From Bifidobacteriaceae bacterium (GTDB lineage Bacteria > Actinomycetota > Actinomycetes > Actinomycetales > WQXJ01), in NCBI GenBank assembly GCA_031265345.1, contig JAISCU010000120.1:1-21500 (forward strand): 21,500 nt of DNA. Direction: 5' to 3'. The notes below the pieces were generated by a model that made no database searches, was not told the DNA's origin, and saw nothing but the letters and a program-made list of their open reading frames with translations. Made by a program: the position numbers and the translations under genes. This document shows, piece by piece, positions 18,901-21,500 of this stretch. Each line of letters opens with the position of its first letter. The stretch's first letter is position 1.

Positions 18901-20312
18901 ACCTGCTGCCAGATCTCGATCACTTGGCCGGCCGCCCCGCGCTCGCCCGGTTCACGCCGGGAATTGGCGTTGGCGTCGTCGAAAACGGTCCCTTGGACCC
19001 GCGCGACGCTCTGAGCCGAGGCCAGGTCGCCCGGCCCGTTCAGGCCACTCGGGCCGAGGTACTCGGCGCTTCCGCTGAGCAGGTCGTAGCGCCAGATCCG
19101 GCTGCTTTTGCCGGCCTCCTGCACGTAGAGCTTGGAGTCCATGATGGCCAGTCCGGTGTTGGAGCCGTCCGAGGTGTTGGCGGTGAAGAACTTGACCACC
19201 TCGTAGGTGAAGCCTCCGTCCGGATTGGGCTGCCCGGAGGCATCACGGGGCACGTTGACGCGCAGCAGGGCATGGCGGTTGCGGGCATTGGTGACGAAGA
19301 GGAGAGCGTTCCCGTTCCCGTCCGCGACCACGTCCGAGGCGATGGTCCACGAGTCGTCGGCCGGGAACGGTGGCTGCCCGAGCTCGGCTCGCCAGGCCTC
19401 GTGGATCGTGCGGGACGCCGGTGTCAGGACGTTGCCGTTGGATGCCACACAGATCAACGTGCGTTCGCCGTAGGCGCTTCGGTCCAGCCTGAAGATCGAC
19501 AAGCGCGTTCCCATGTGGTGGCTGGCGTTCGCGGCGATCCGGGTGTCGGCCTGCGAGAACACCGCGAACACCAGGCCGGTGCGGGGATCGACGGCACCGG
19601 AATACGAACGCGGGCCCACGCATGGACGGCCCCCTGCCACGCCTCGGAACGGTCCCAAGGAGGTGGCGTTGAGCCGTCCGGTCTGCTTGTCACGCTCCAT
19701 CAGGGTCGGCGGTTCCTGGGTGTTCGCGGACCAGCCGACGCCGTGCAAGGTGTAATCGCGGGCCCAGGCGAAGACCGGCCCCACGGCGAAGGTGTCCCAG
19801 TTGCCGGCCACAGAATCACCGTCGTTGCCATCCGCCCGATCGAAGATACTGGTGGCTCGCGGCAACGTCGCGTAGTTCCACGGCTTGTCCCATGCGTAGG
19901 CCACGGACCCCGGGCTTCCGAGCGCGTACAGTTCGTTCGGGCTGAAGATCCCCCGCCAGGTGCCCTGATACTTGGTGGCGACGGCCACCTCAGGCGCTTT
20001 GAGATCGGTCAGAAAGGTCAAACCGCCCAGTGTGGCCACCGCGATGAGCGTCAGGCCGAGCGCTCTTGGCCGCCTGGCCCTGGCTCTGGCGCCGGCCCCG
20101 CTCCTAGGGCCTGGGTGGCCGCTCCCTTCGCGCCCGGCGCTCTGGCCGTGCCGCCCCTTCGGGCCGCGTCCATCTTTCGGGCGGTCCCCACCCTTCGCAT
20201 TGTGTCCGCTCTTCGGGATGCGTCCGCTCGTCGGGTCCGGTTCGCCGTCCCGGCAGGCGCGACCGCCTGGCCCGAGCCGGTCAACCCGGTCGGCAGGGAT
20301 TGGTGCGCTCAT
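3963..20312 (-). CDS. Giant LPXTG-anchored surface protein with GEVED head and about 34 tandem Ig-like (Big_1-type) domains
   Basis: The 5449-residue protein is a wall-anchored stalk, probably an adhesin; binding is inferred. ATG at 20312 is chosen because GGGGGA precedes it by six bases. The frame stays open to 20846, but that stretch has no ribosome site and reads like non-coding DNA. Order: residues 1-83 form a basic Gly/Arg/Pro-rich n-region; 84-101 are hydrophobic; cleavage is likely after AVA at 112; about 113-430 resemble a beta-propeller; about 437-560 look SdrD-B/Cna-B-like, starting GTVFDDANANSRREPGE; GDAPDAY and GEIEDY (801-806) mark a GEVED domain; about 810-1100 are prealbumin/Ig-like; about 1105-5225 are Big_1-type repeats of the pattern V-x-V-R-D-A-x-G-N-P-V-x-G; then a Ser/Ala/Pro linker, LPFTG (5408-5412), a membrane helix and RRRHKR. 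No sortase gene is nearby. Export by Sec and anchoring by a housekeeping sortase are expected. Confidence 0.9.
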   Translation of the reverse strand: MSAPIPADRVDRLGPGGRACRDGEPDPTSGRIPKSGHNAKGGDRPKDGRGPKGRHGQSAGREGSGHPGPRSGAGARARARRPRALGLTLIAVATLGGLTFLTDLKAPEVAVATKYQGTWRGIFSPNELYALGSPGSVAYAWDKPWNYATLPRATSIFDRADGNDGDSVAGNWDTFAVGPVFAWARDYTLHGVGWSANTQEPPTLMERDKQTGRLNATSLGPFRGVAGGRPCVGPRSYSGAVDPRTGLVFAVFSQADTRIAANASHHMGTRLSIFRLDRSAYGERTLICVASNGNVLTPASRTIHEAWRAELGQPPFPADDSWTIASDVVADGNGNALLFVTNARNRHALLRVNVPRDASGQPNPDGGFTYEVVKFFTANTSDGSNTGLAIMDSKLYVQEAGKSSRIWRYDLLSGSAEYLGPSGLNGPGDLASAQSVARVQGTVFDDANANSRREPGERGAAGQVIEIWQQVAVPGSSGQRRWKAVGSVATSADGSYSALLPTSNGDVLVRLRQPRLGGVNAAQTYASAGAFSSQNGPSDSVMPLCYRQTKDYQAMTKSGACYGARADGIDPSGVTDPMADQGGAGIVSHVRMRSGLAVPVVDFGITSAGSWGDAPDAYRTTNARLGPYANPRIGADSYLYLGARAGLYVNGQPSPDAGAHATDDSLEIAPIRAGQTDASRAWAPAQGQLMVAGQSYRFRAKASGLAAAVKSAHVKAWITGLTTSGVAAPTMNRPLLGDDTSCSSSPDANGYVYCTHRVEPTAPADGVTPVFARVRVDAHNSFSATSRGPANASKEAWMPKGEIEDYRLGVAAAILRIEARSPGLATNAKLSLSNVAAGGLSSATDTVATDASPTFTRSRTAHALVSRGAATVISTRGVGAANTTALNGWRLGTSPGASPGASPGTSPGEPADSDCVDTATGADLDATVDAAKGVMTVPVPAAGQLPADITCRLTYIPTADPAGSTVVADPMGNSAQSDRLVVSSGTSAVAVKVVGSVPDQSGTSHALPASGQSVSLSLTPMKGTGADLDGAFFEYSTDQGATWTASGKTYACTTDAAGGCASMVRVAATRRGGYSLAASANGRYLTNPATGQPTSASPVQIWFKEGPAASGSIELTDSADKAADYGVAGLGLGDSYELDVEVRDASGNGVTALPDAAFTKTCAAPGGEPATSCPAEAGIAFGAAKEDTAAGRDGHYTVPVYSTRAGQARIGLWVSGVSAALGERGDPDQKYVIATFKPMASIDPAGSIFEVTSTGAKFTSTSNRQASDSYHTGTVRLRDANGNGVTGAVADGKLVWADAGPPPSRVELTEDTAPGREGTYGVKIWADQPGAHTGRRVRFTQADGSSADLAESQNFVFVQPDAAQDQSSMIITADAAQPANHDTPGSSVGVWGSQTVTVTLRDSGADPYTGAVGRLAAASTDLGVYFAAPDGQAGQFACAAAAVAGRCVAGVYTLDVYAGLAGAKAITVAYTGASGTSFQVKTPEGASAVVAMFGAPPADPAASVFVLGDPRSNPGETVPQDDWDDPSDDPDGGDSVTHTTKLPFHLGVRLWDAGRKNPVAGRQVRFTLDSNCPARFAESEGATLTVTSSATGKAAGTVDSGSAGRCAVTAEVDEGGWRPVDGSPKTLTWADSSVDAAASSFTVSRDEVVADGADSGTVTVNLVGSNQTAITTAAGSLVASGPSQGRLTITPFSHSRSVPGEYTAAFSGLTAGDQEIAVEVGGVRLPLADGGNRLAGMVAGPPAAGRSWLIQPSGSVPADGTTSLPIRARLFDANGNPASGPVRFTIPAGTLAKTASGMVAGPDTVELAGVAPQLDLVARVAGTHRVTATVATGVVGATGAAAVGTGVAAAVPVAAAAIATVKNQAETATLREDGKAEAVFVVGAAAPGTSILSIPTAGAAGQTTKLVGGTDKHTAQVAVRDAQGNALGAGATRVVFSWTYPGPAGAVTGSSAPMATDAGGVASFDFGSDVAAAWSMTARLEGAGGDTAGSPQTASFHAGPVDRLKTLDSLAVDSSAKRADGVAQADVRMRAQDQYGNPVAGVPLGFVLDYGAADGPLIGDPATGAKTATVASAQDGWAEVSIASLWPGDFGVRGSYEGVDSGAQQVRFSNVPADPATSRFEIAVGSGGQGDTPVADGRDGYTVTVNLRDSSGAPVNQAGATVVMSPRGIPGAAEVRLPLQSGTAGQGLATAALDTLKAGLWEVSVLIGNDQIGTEADAGAKTIEAPFRPGTPAVGPGASELIAPLSPAKADGAQTQTVTAIVKDANGNPIAGQPVVFAIPQGVTAHPAGSGPTPGPASVTVTTSNSPPGAAELVVVSTKTGSSAITATVAGKRIEAGSPVTAVFVNADLAPAESEFVIPTMPAAKTVATGRHTPQVTLRDASGNLYTPTEPVSFYYKPTAEAAWTAGPVVNTVAGVARWTDFTVEEAGAYDVRANVASGQVPDAKTTRSALFASGPATIAQSTFGASAGAVAPNAPVAHEVTVAVRDAFGNPVAGEPVTLVLPAGDAARFTTDGCDPKRCTIDSTATGLVSVSVASPSAVVTHVIATIGANAVLGEADLAFEAGAADAAHSTWEIAPAGPVVADARAAYTATVQVNDSNDAAKADGVVTFSIPPEVTITEAPPHRADRSGRLTVHLTSAKAGTYTVGARIGTADIGQADRKLVFKAGPISDDPARTRLTGPPSDARADGARTQVVTATVADAQGNPVVGAMVRFAVPDGTALAPGASAEAPVDADGQARLELVATAAGRYEVTAQAKPDAGGVYQAIAGGSPVAVNFVAGPVAPAESAVSRTSAGAAAADGKAAHVVKTELKDRHGNPVAGAAVTVTIRLYDAAGSAPVPGVAPIVRELVTAADGSATTDFATTVAGRWQATASTGAGPVAHGAQAVLVFQPLAASPGTSTFDVTNDNVLADGAANHSAWVIVTDANGNPVPGAGVKFAVEPRAPGAPGPVMDPANGVVEACDPRAPGAPAWCDQPGKAQVAIKSSEPGSFKVSASVGGTVVARAPESVSFDSGPPDPEQSSYTLRPDTAGGPQVSMDASGDPRHAYTLTAEVRSPAGILVPAARLRLTGLDAAKVSILEADGASGLTGAPGSAGYGAHTWHLYSATAGSFTGRLEVDIGADQWRPIGPDPFTLRFNASIASAADSWLVQPDGSAQATGAATLEAKVHVRDVNGNDVNTGQVVFDVPDGLTAEVGGKDTPGAPGATVAAPVVQGFATVLYKSVVAGVYAIRAKAEGNDVSTVKDAREDASLTTNGQVKLEIGPGPAASDKSVLTVPTASGGATKVADSAQRHRAEVVVRDAFDNLVPGAWVMFRYGPDEERLTEATVRADSQGRASVEFASSAIARFTVRAQVGGLPVDGSPSTAAFVAGPLDLERTLASFEVQDSSALATGAHPLSVRMRAQDASGNPVAGASLGFRLTAPGDGPVFAPLASGGKDHSGLSDADGYLAAEVVSVFEGSFPLIGLAGSDQSAASDVIFTTNAPAAARSWFTVTRDPGTAATAVADGADFYRVTVNLRDAAGQPVNGVQATINVTGAGGTAGGGAAGGTGVAGAAGSTGVAGGAGAQGIGAGQHLVTSGLVDGQSGTGSQLITSTVAGSFTATAEVAGDRIALGAADAPDKTATLVFEPGPPSSAASYLVGPEAGPARADGNERQVTRAVVRDAQSNPVPGASVVFTVPQDVTAVTEPGGKEVPGPASITVTAGPTGHAEVVLISKVEGTYDISVKIDAASIGSGSPVQAVFTNADVSADRSVLTIPTAGQVKPVRTGFHRPTVELLDASGNAYTDASVPVTFQWRPSGTSAWTGSEVVASTAGRAEWPDWTVSVVGTYEVVASIPSGQVGGVLRARFGPGPAVPMASVFASSAGTVVLNDETATHFVQVTVLDAVTDGNPVPDQAVTFTVTGSARIVGAPAPGSSATVASSAVGVARIEVADATGETVKAAATVDGAQVGSADLEFSPAAVDADRSSWSVSPSTPLTGGHPAVVADGADSWRASVTVIDTLGKPMPDNAVWFDLPTPVSITGAGPHKTDAAGKLSVNLTATAAGSYSVRAYVGAAAIGPLAATIVFEAGAPASDVSYLESPGWSARADGQESLPVRAYVLDANSNPVPRARVRFAIPADVAVVGQSEPVEQVDVPVDPATGRAEIAVTSTKAAAYQVSASAQADGQSSWTPIEKDAPAAAKFVPGPISGPASQVSRSPASPVRLGPAVEPYLVLATLRDALGNDLRQPGVPIQYRFFARGDPSDTEAFCRQTPDASTRFASALTDSDGVATVPFASTLAAPWHGCAYHAGDSLIIGSPVELSYLTGPVDLARTDLEVSQNLALADGSAGHYATVVARDGHGNPAGGIDLVFRIDPGSPGLPGPNVKGGQAAEVTVTTCDPAEQAGAPAWCTSGGVFQAGLARAEFTSEEPGTFAVNATVGGAPVDGSPKVVSFTAGSADAAASARVVDSAPPGPGSGASPGGGPGGVVASGDPGDWYEVTVTALSTAKLAVPGARVRIVGLPGPVALDGPSEALTGTPTVGEHGRHSWRLGSKTAGEFHGRVQVWDGAWADVGAPFRVRFVGGAAVPARSWLVEPSSGALADGTTEVAVVARLRDLGDNPASGGTVAFSVPAGLTALASVGGVPVEGPAEVDVAAVGGTATLRLTSAKAGAHTVTAALETANGSAIELVRDEGGGIVREDGKVVVRFNSGRPAGPESRLSVPTEAVPRVAGAEAHQAVVQILDTRGNPVAGVPVTIQVAEGSGSAPGSVPWTTIAAGRSDQDGLASASVGAPGNRSGWVWIRAFAQADGVPVAIGPDQGDPDHRQTLKRARFVAGPASVEGTADTFETLGSAVLNDSEEQSWARVVVQDAHGNGVPGVEVAFEVPADQPGTAGTPVFVDGFASPLAKTLTVTTCGAEPVPARPECRLDGVHTPGLALARLVSDFEGTFPVTARIADGALSVALGPGDVTFAAGAPLASASSFTLVKTDPASEAVVADGIGSHTLTVTVMNGLTGSAAKPVSGQCVTPQLPDGVSVGSGAAAGTCPAGSYQTDLAGRVSVPVVSTVAGWAYVGADLGGSPIGTEAGGSEYSRAALFVGGPPAGSRSELTSPPAPVPADDPAGLAVTARLRDAHGNAASCWDGSSQVQCAVQLSVPAGAWVGHGADRVTGPAVVTASADSVFYGPAAPMGRPGELRPPVGGGGVAVTLGGAEGVYEVTGRVNGQDIAVADGATATTGPASARLRFTKGEGPDQSASASASASASPGSVASSGGSASAAASAPPGAIPSASASATPSASASSDRSATPSASASPSPTSFATASAAPGATASASATPSASPAASAASPSPTTSASASPSSGGSASAAASASPGATASASASATPSASARLNPPIWLSPLGPNGWPEPSSGPSSSFASDNSPSPSANKPGGGLPFTGAHAAASLVLDAVGLLLFGAGLRAWARRRHKRGDDHAV
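4077..4091 (-). other. Sortase sorting signal LPFTG
   Basis: The codons give LPFTG at residues 5408-5412. It is followed by a hydrophobic stretch (SLVLDAVGLLLFGAGL) and a basic tail (RRRHKR), 37 residues in all before the stop. This is the complete three-part signal for cleavage between Thr and Gly and covalent wall attachment. Confidence 0.92.
4220..4620 (-). repeat. Ser/Ala/Pro-rich wall-spanning linker (low-complexity SASA repeats)
   Basis: About 133 residues made almost only of Ser, Ala, Pro, Gly and Thr, with runs of SASASAS. A segment of roughly 60 bp around 4247-4310 recurs at about 4497-4560, encoding SGGSASAAASA in both places. Such linkers cross the peptidoglycan in sortase substrates. 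Length variation between strains is likely. Confidence 0.85.
4645..6605 (-). repeat. Higher-order Ig-domain repeat, partial third copy (domains 30-34)
   Basis: Five Ig-like domains whose openings match the first five domains of each full block. They begin SWLVEPSSGALADG, then SRLSVPTEAV, then a TADTFETLGSAVLND type, then SSFTLVKTDP, then SELTSPPAPVPAD. The block ends at the Ser/Ala linker, so the third cycle stops at position five of twelve. Confidence 0.7.
6606..10877 (-). repeat. Higher-order Ig-domain repeat, second full copy (domains 18-29)
   Basis: Twelve Ig-like domains over 4272 bp, starting SWLVQPDGSAQATG. Domain by domain it matches 10878-15074. Examples are VRMRAQDASGNPVAG (domain 20) with VRMRAQDQYGNPVAG (domain 8), VNLRDAAGQPVN with VNLRDSSGAPVN (21, 9), and a CDP...GAPAWC loop in domains 28 and 16. 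Domain 21 carries a Gly-rich insertion at 9601-9714. Confidence 0.75.
9601..9714 (-). repeat. Gly-rich, collagen-like loop inside Ig domain 21
   Basis: Roughly residues 3533-3571 read as loose Gly-x-x triplets, for example GVAGAAGSTGVAGGAGAQG. The equivalent domains 9 and 33 lack this. The matching DNA is a run of imperfect GC-rich 12-15-bp repeats, so expansion by slippage within a surface loop is likely. Confidence 0.7.
10878..15074 (-). repeat. Higher-order Ig-domain repeat, first full copy (domains 6-17)
   Basis: Twelve Ig-like domains over 4197 bp, starting SWLIQPSGSVPADG and ending with the long domain 17 (GAHTWHLYSATAGSFTGRLEV), which matches domain 29 (GRHSWRLGSKTAGEFHGRVQV in part). 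The four-type cycle within the block is visible from the domain openings S-x-L-x-x-P, then S-x-L-S/T-x-P-T, then S-x-F, then S-x-W/F. Confidence 0.75.
15075..16990 (-). repeat. Leading Ig-like domains 1-5, divergent remainder of an earlier higher-order copy
   Basis: Five more divergent Ig-like domains. Domain 4 resembles 16 and 28, sharing VDGSPK and a following DAAAS segment with domain 28, which fits a twelve-domain phase. Domain 4 also has an acidic loop around 15711-15762 (DDWDDPSDDPDGGD), a possible divalent-cation site. Domains 1 and 2 keep the R-D-A-x-G-N-G-V pattern. Confidence 0.55.
17590..17637 (-). repeat. Four tandem 12-bp units encoding TSPGASPGASPGTSPG
   Basis: Four 12-bp units (coding strand CACCAGCCCAGG type) form a flexible Ser-Pro-Gly segment within a prealbumin-like domain. 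It keeps the frame and is a likely slippage site. Confidence 0.85.
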
Positions 20313-20318
20313 CGTGGA

Positions 20319-20324
20319 TCCCCC
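20319..20324 (-). promoter_or_regulatory. Ribosome binding site that decides the start of the giant gene
   Basis: Minus strand GGGGGA, then six bases, then ATG at 20312. It is the only in-frame start near the signal peptide with a purine-rich site. The longer open frame to 20846 crosses hairpins and dispersed repeats and is unlikely to be translated. Confidence 0.6.
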
Positions 20325-20582
20325 GGTATGCGGCGGCCCGGCCCGGTTGGAGGCACCGGTCAGACTGCGATTGATGTGGCCCCGCCACCCTAGGCAGACC
20401 GCTCCCGACGCTGCCCGCGCCGCCCTCCCGGTTCCCATCACCTGAGACACCGGCCGCGCCCCGAGGCTGGGAAGCGGCCAGCCTCCGTCACCTGCTCTGC
20501 CGAAGCCCACGCGCATCACTGGCACGTCCGTTCCCAATTTCAGGATGGACGATGCCGCCCGGTCGCCTACCAGCGCCCCCCC

Positions 20583-20629
20583 GGCCCCGATCATTGAAAG
20601 GGGACAGTCGCCTTTCCGTGATCGGGGCC
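20583..20629. other. Long perfect hairpin upstream of the giant gene
   Basis: GGCCCCGATCA (20583-20593) and TGATCGGGGCC (20619-20629) are an exact 11-bp inverted pair. After a two-base mismatch, GAAAGG and CCTTTC continue the stem for six more pairs around a nine-base loop. The plus strand of the loop region contains GGGGACAG, the motif clustered at 3599-3831. It lies about 270 bases before the start codon. It may be a leader hairpin, a terminator or an extragenic palindrome. The rest of 20313-20582 shows no gene or clear promoter. Confidence 0.6.
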
Positions 20630-20660
20630 GTATGACCATTGATCTGTAAGACAAATGTCC
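20630..20660 (-). promoter_or_regulatory. Weak candidate promoter region of the giant gene
   Basis: A local AT-rich island lies between two hairpins. The minus strand has TTGTCT followed after 16 bases by TACGGC, a poor -10. If used, the leader would be about 300 bases and include the hairpin at 20583-20629. Confidence 0.2.
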
Positions 20661-20663
20661 GTT

Positions 20664-20684
20664 GAGCGCTGGACGGCAGCGCTC
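20664..20684. other. Perfect short hairpin
   Basis: GAGCGCTG-GACGG-CAGCGCTC is a perfect eight-base stem with a five-base loop. No T tract follows on either strand. It may insulate the giant gene from upstream transcription. Confidence 0.45.
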
Positions 20685-20824
20685 GGACTGATCGGTGCGT
20701 CGGGCGGTGGAGCAGGACTCGGGCGAGCGGGCGGGGTCGGCCCCGGCGGCGACCGGAGGGCGCTGAGGAGCGACCTGCTGGGGCCCGTCGGCGCAGTTCC
20801 CTGGGACCTGCGCGCTCCGGCCCA

Positions 20825-20870
20825 TCGAGTCCGCTGTTCTGCGCACCCTTCTTCATCGAGGCCGTTGCCC
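20825..20870 (+). repeat. Short copy of the 31-bp-step repeat family of array 2
   Basis: TCGAGTCCGCTGTTC at 20825-20839 matches the array 2 site at 14 of 15 bases. A weaker copy, TCGAGGCCGTTGCCC, starts at 20856, exactly 31 bp later, the same step as array 2. No inverted partners were found next to it. Confidence 0.6.
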
Positions 20871-20880
20871 CGACAGTCGA

Positions 20881-20917
20881 GCGGCTCTCCCCCATCACGG
20901 AGCCACGAAGCAGGCCG
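20881..20917 (+). repeat. Element E, copy 3
   Basis: Best-conserved copy of the element also at 637-665 and 2745-2781. It lies between the 31-bp-step sites and the 93/103-bp array, 18 bases before the first half-site of the latter. Confidence 0.7.
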
Positions 20918-20924
20918 GTCGACC

Positions 20925-21482
20925 GGCCCGGGCGTGAATTGCGCCTCGACAGGGTTCGTGGCACGACTCCGGCCACCACGAACGCCGTCAGCCTGCATTT
21001 CGCGGCCCGCGGCCGTCCCGCGCCGTGGGCTCGGGCGTGAATTGCGCCTCGGCGGGGTTCGTGGCACGACCCCGGCGACCACGAACGCGTTTGACCTGCA
21101 TTTCAGGTTCCCGCGCGGTCGGCTCGGGCGTGAATTGCGCCTCGACGGGGTTCGTGGCACGACCCCGGCGACCACGAACGCGTTTGACCCGCATTTCAGG
21201 TTCCCGCGCGGTCGGCTCGGGCGTGAAATGCGCCCCGACGGGGTTCGTGGCACGACCCCCGCGACCACGAACACGTTTGACCCGCATTTCGGCGCCCGCG
21301 GCCGTCTCGCGTGGCCGGTTCGCGTGTGAATTGCGCCTCTCCGGGGGTCGTGGCACGACTCCGACGACCTCGAACGCGTTTGACCTGCATTTCGGGTCCC
21401 CGCGCGGTCGGCCCGGTTGTGAATTGCGCCGCGACGGGTTAGTGGCAACAACACAGAGCCCACGATCGCGGTTGACGGACAT
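20925..21482. repeat. Array 3: six tandem 93/103-bp units, each an imperfect palindrome
   Basis: Units begin near 20925, 21028, 21121, 21214, 21317 and 21410, with lengths 103, 93, 93, 103 and 93; the last is decayed. Each unit holds a 27-bp half-site starting TGAATTGC and ending TTCGTGG, a 14-base loop, and the reversed half-site starting CCACGAA and ending TGCATTTC. In unit 3 the halves are 21131-21157 and 21172-21198. The two halves match at about 18 of 27 positions, with TTCGTGG/CCACGAA exact in units 1-4. The array may continue past the window. Long reading frames here are repeat by-products. There are no CRISPR-like unique spacers. Confidence 0.88.
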
Positions 21483-21500
21483 AGAGTCGCCCGAGGACGT

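Noticed and set aside
20313..20846. 178-codon upstream extension of the giant gene's frame
   Set aside because: It crosses two hairpins and dispersed repeats, has no ribosome site, and reads like intergenic DNA. The start at 20312 has a purine-rich site and precedes the signal peptide.
20591..21463. Minus-strand 290-codon frame with repeated GNLKCGSNAFVVAGVVPRTP peptides
   Set aside because: It is the translation of the 93-bp tandem array. 103-bp units shift the frame and other frames are open too, so it is not a protein.
20925..21482. CRISPR array
   Set aside because: The units are near-identical throughout, 93-103 bp long, palindromic and without unique spacers. No cas genes are visible.

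Overview
The window is very GC-rich DNA, roughly 70% G+C judged by eye. It has actinobacterial features: a sortase-anchored surface protein with a Ser/Ala-rich wall linker and an LPFTG motif, a pyruvate dehydrogenase E1 alpha gene with a Lys/Ala/Thr-rich N-terminal tail, and G/C-dominated third codon positions. A high-GC Actinomycetota chromosome is the best guess. I cannot name a genus.

Layout: (1) 1-492, minus strand: 5' part of a pyruvate dehydrogenase E1 alpha gene that runs off the left edge. (2) 493-1337: intergenic, holding a mirror-symmetric array of six 23-bp repeats (788-1050). (3) 1338-2456, plus strand: a rubrerythrin-VIT1 fusion iron transporter (MbfA/Er-VIT1 type), followed by GC hairpins. 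(4) 2457-3962: intergenic, with a second mirror-symmetric array (2801-3078, four plus four sites at exact 31-bp steps), a broken vapC-type toxin gene (3108-3489), a cluster of GGGGAC motifs, and a strong hairpin that ends the next gene. (5) 3963-20312, minus strand: one giant gene of 5449 codons filling three quarters of the window. It encodes a surface protein with an unusually long signal-peptide n-region, an N-terminal head containing an SdrD-B-like fold and a GEVED motif, about 34 tandem Ig-like (Big_1-type) domains, a Ser/Ala/Pro linker and a sortase signal. (6) 20313-21500: the upstream region of the giant gene with two perfect hairpins, a short copy of the 31-bp-step repeat, and a tandem array of six 93/103-bp units in which each unit is itself an imperfect palindrome.

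Two results go beyond ordinary annotation. First, the Ig-like domains are ordered. They cycle through four sub-types, and the best match is every twelfth domain, giving a higher-order repeat of about 4.2 kb. Second, the intergenic regions hold three unrelated repeat families that share one design: short sites arranged as exact mirror images at fixed spacing. A shared 29-37-bp element lies beside or near all three arrays. No protein that would act on these arrays is encoded here.

The genes do not form one pathway. The pyruvate dehydrogenase gene is core metabolism, the MbfA-like protein is iron homeostasis, the vapC piece is a dead toxin, and the giant protein is a wall-anchored stalk or adhesin. 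No sortase, tRNA, rRNA, transposase or CRISPR cas gene is visible.
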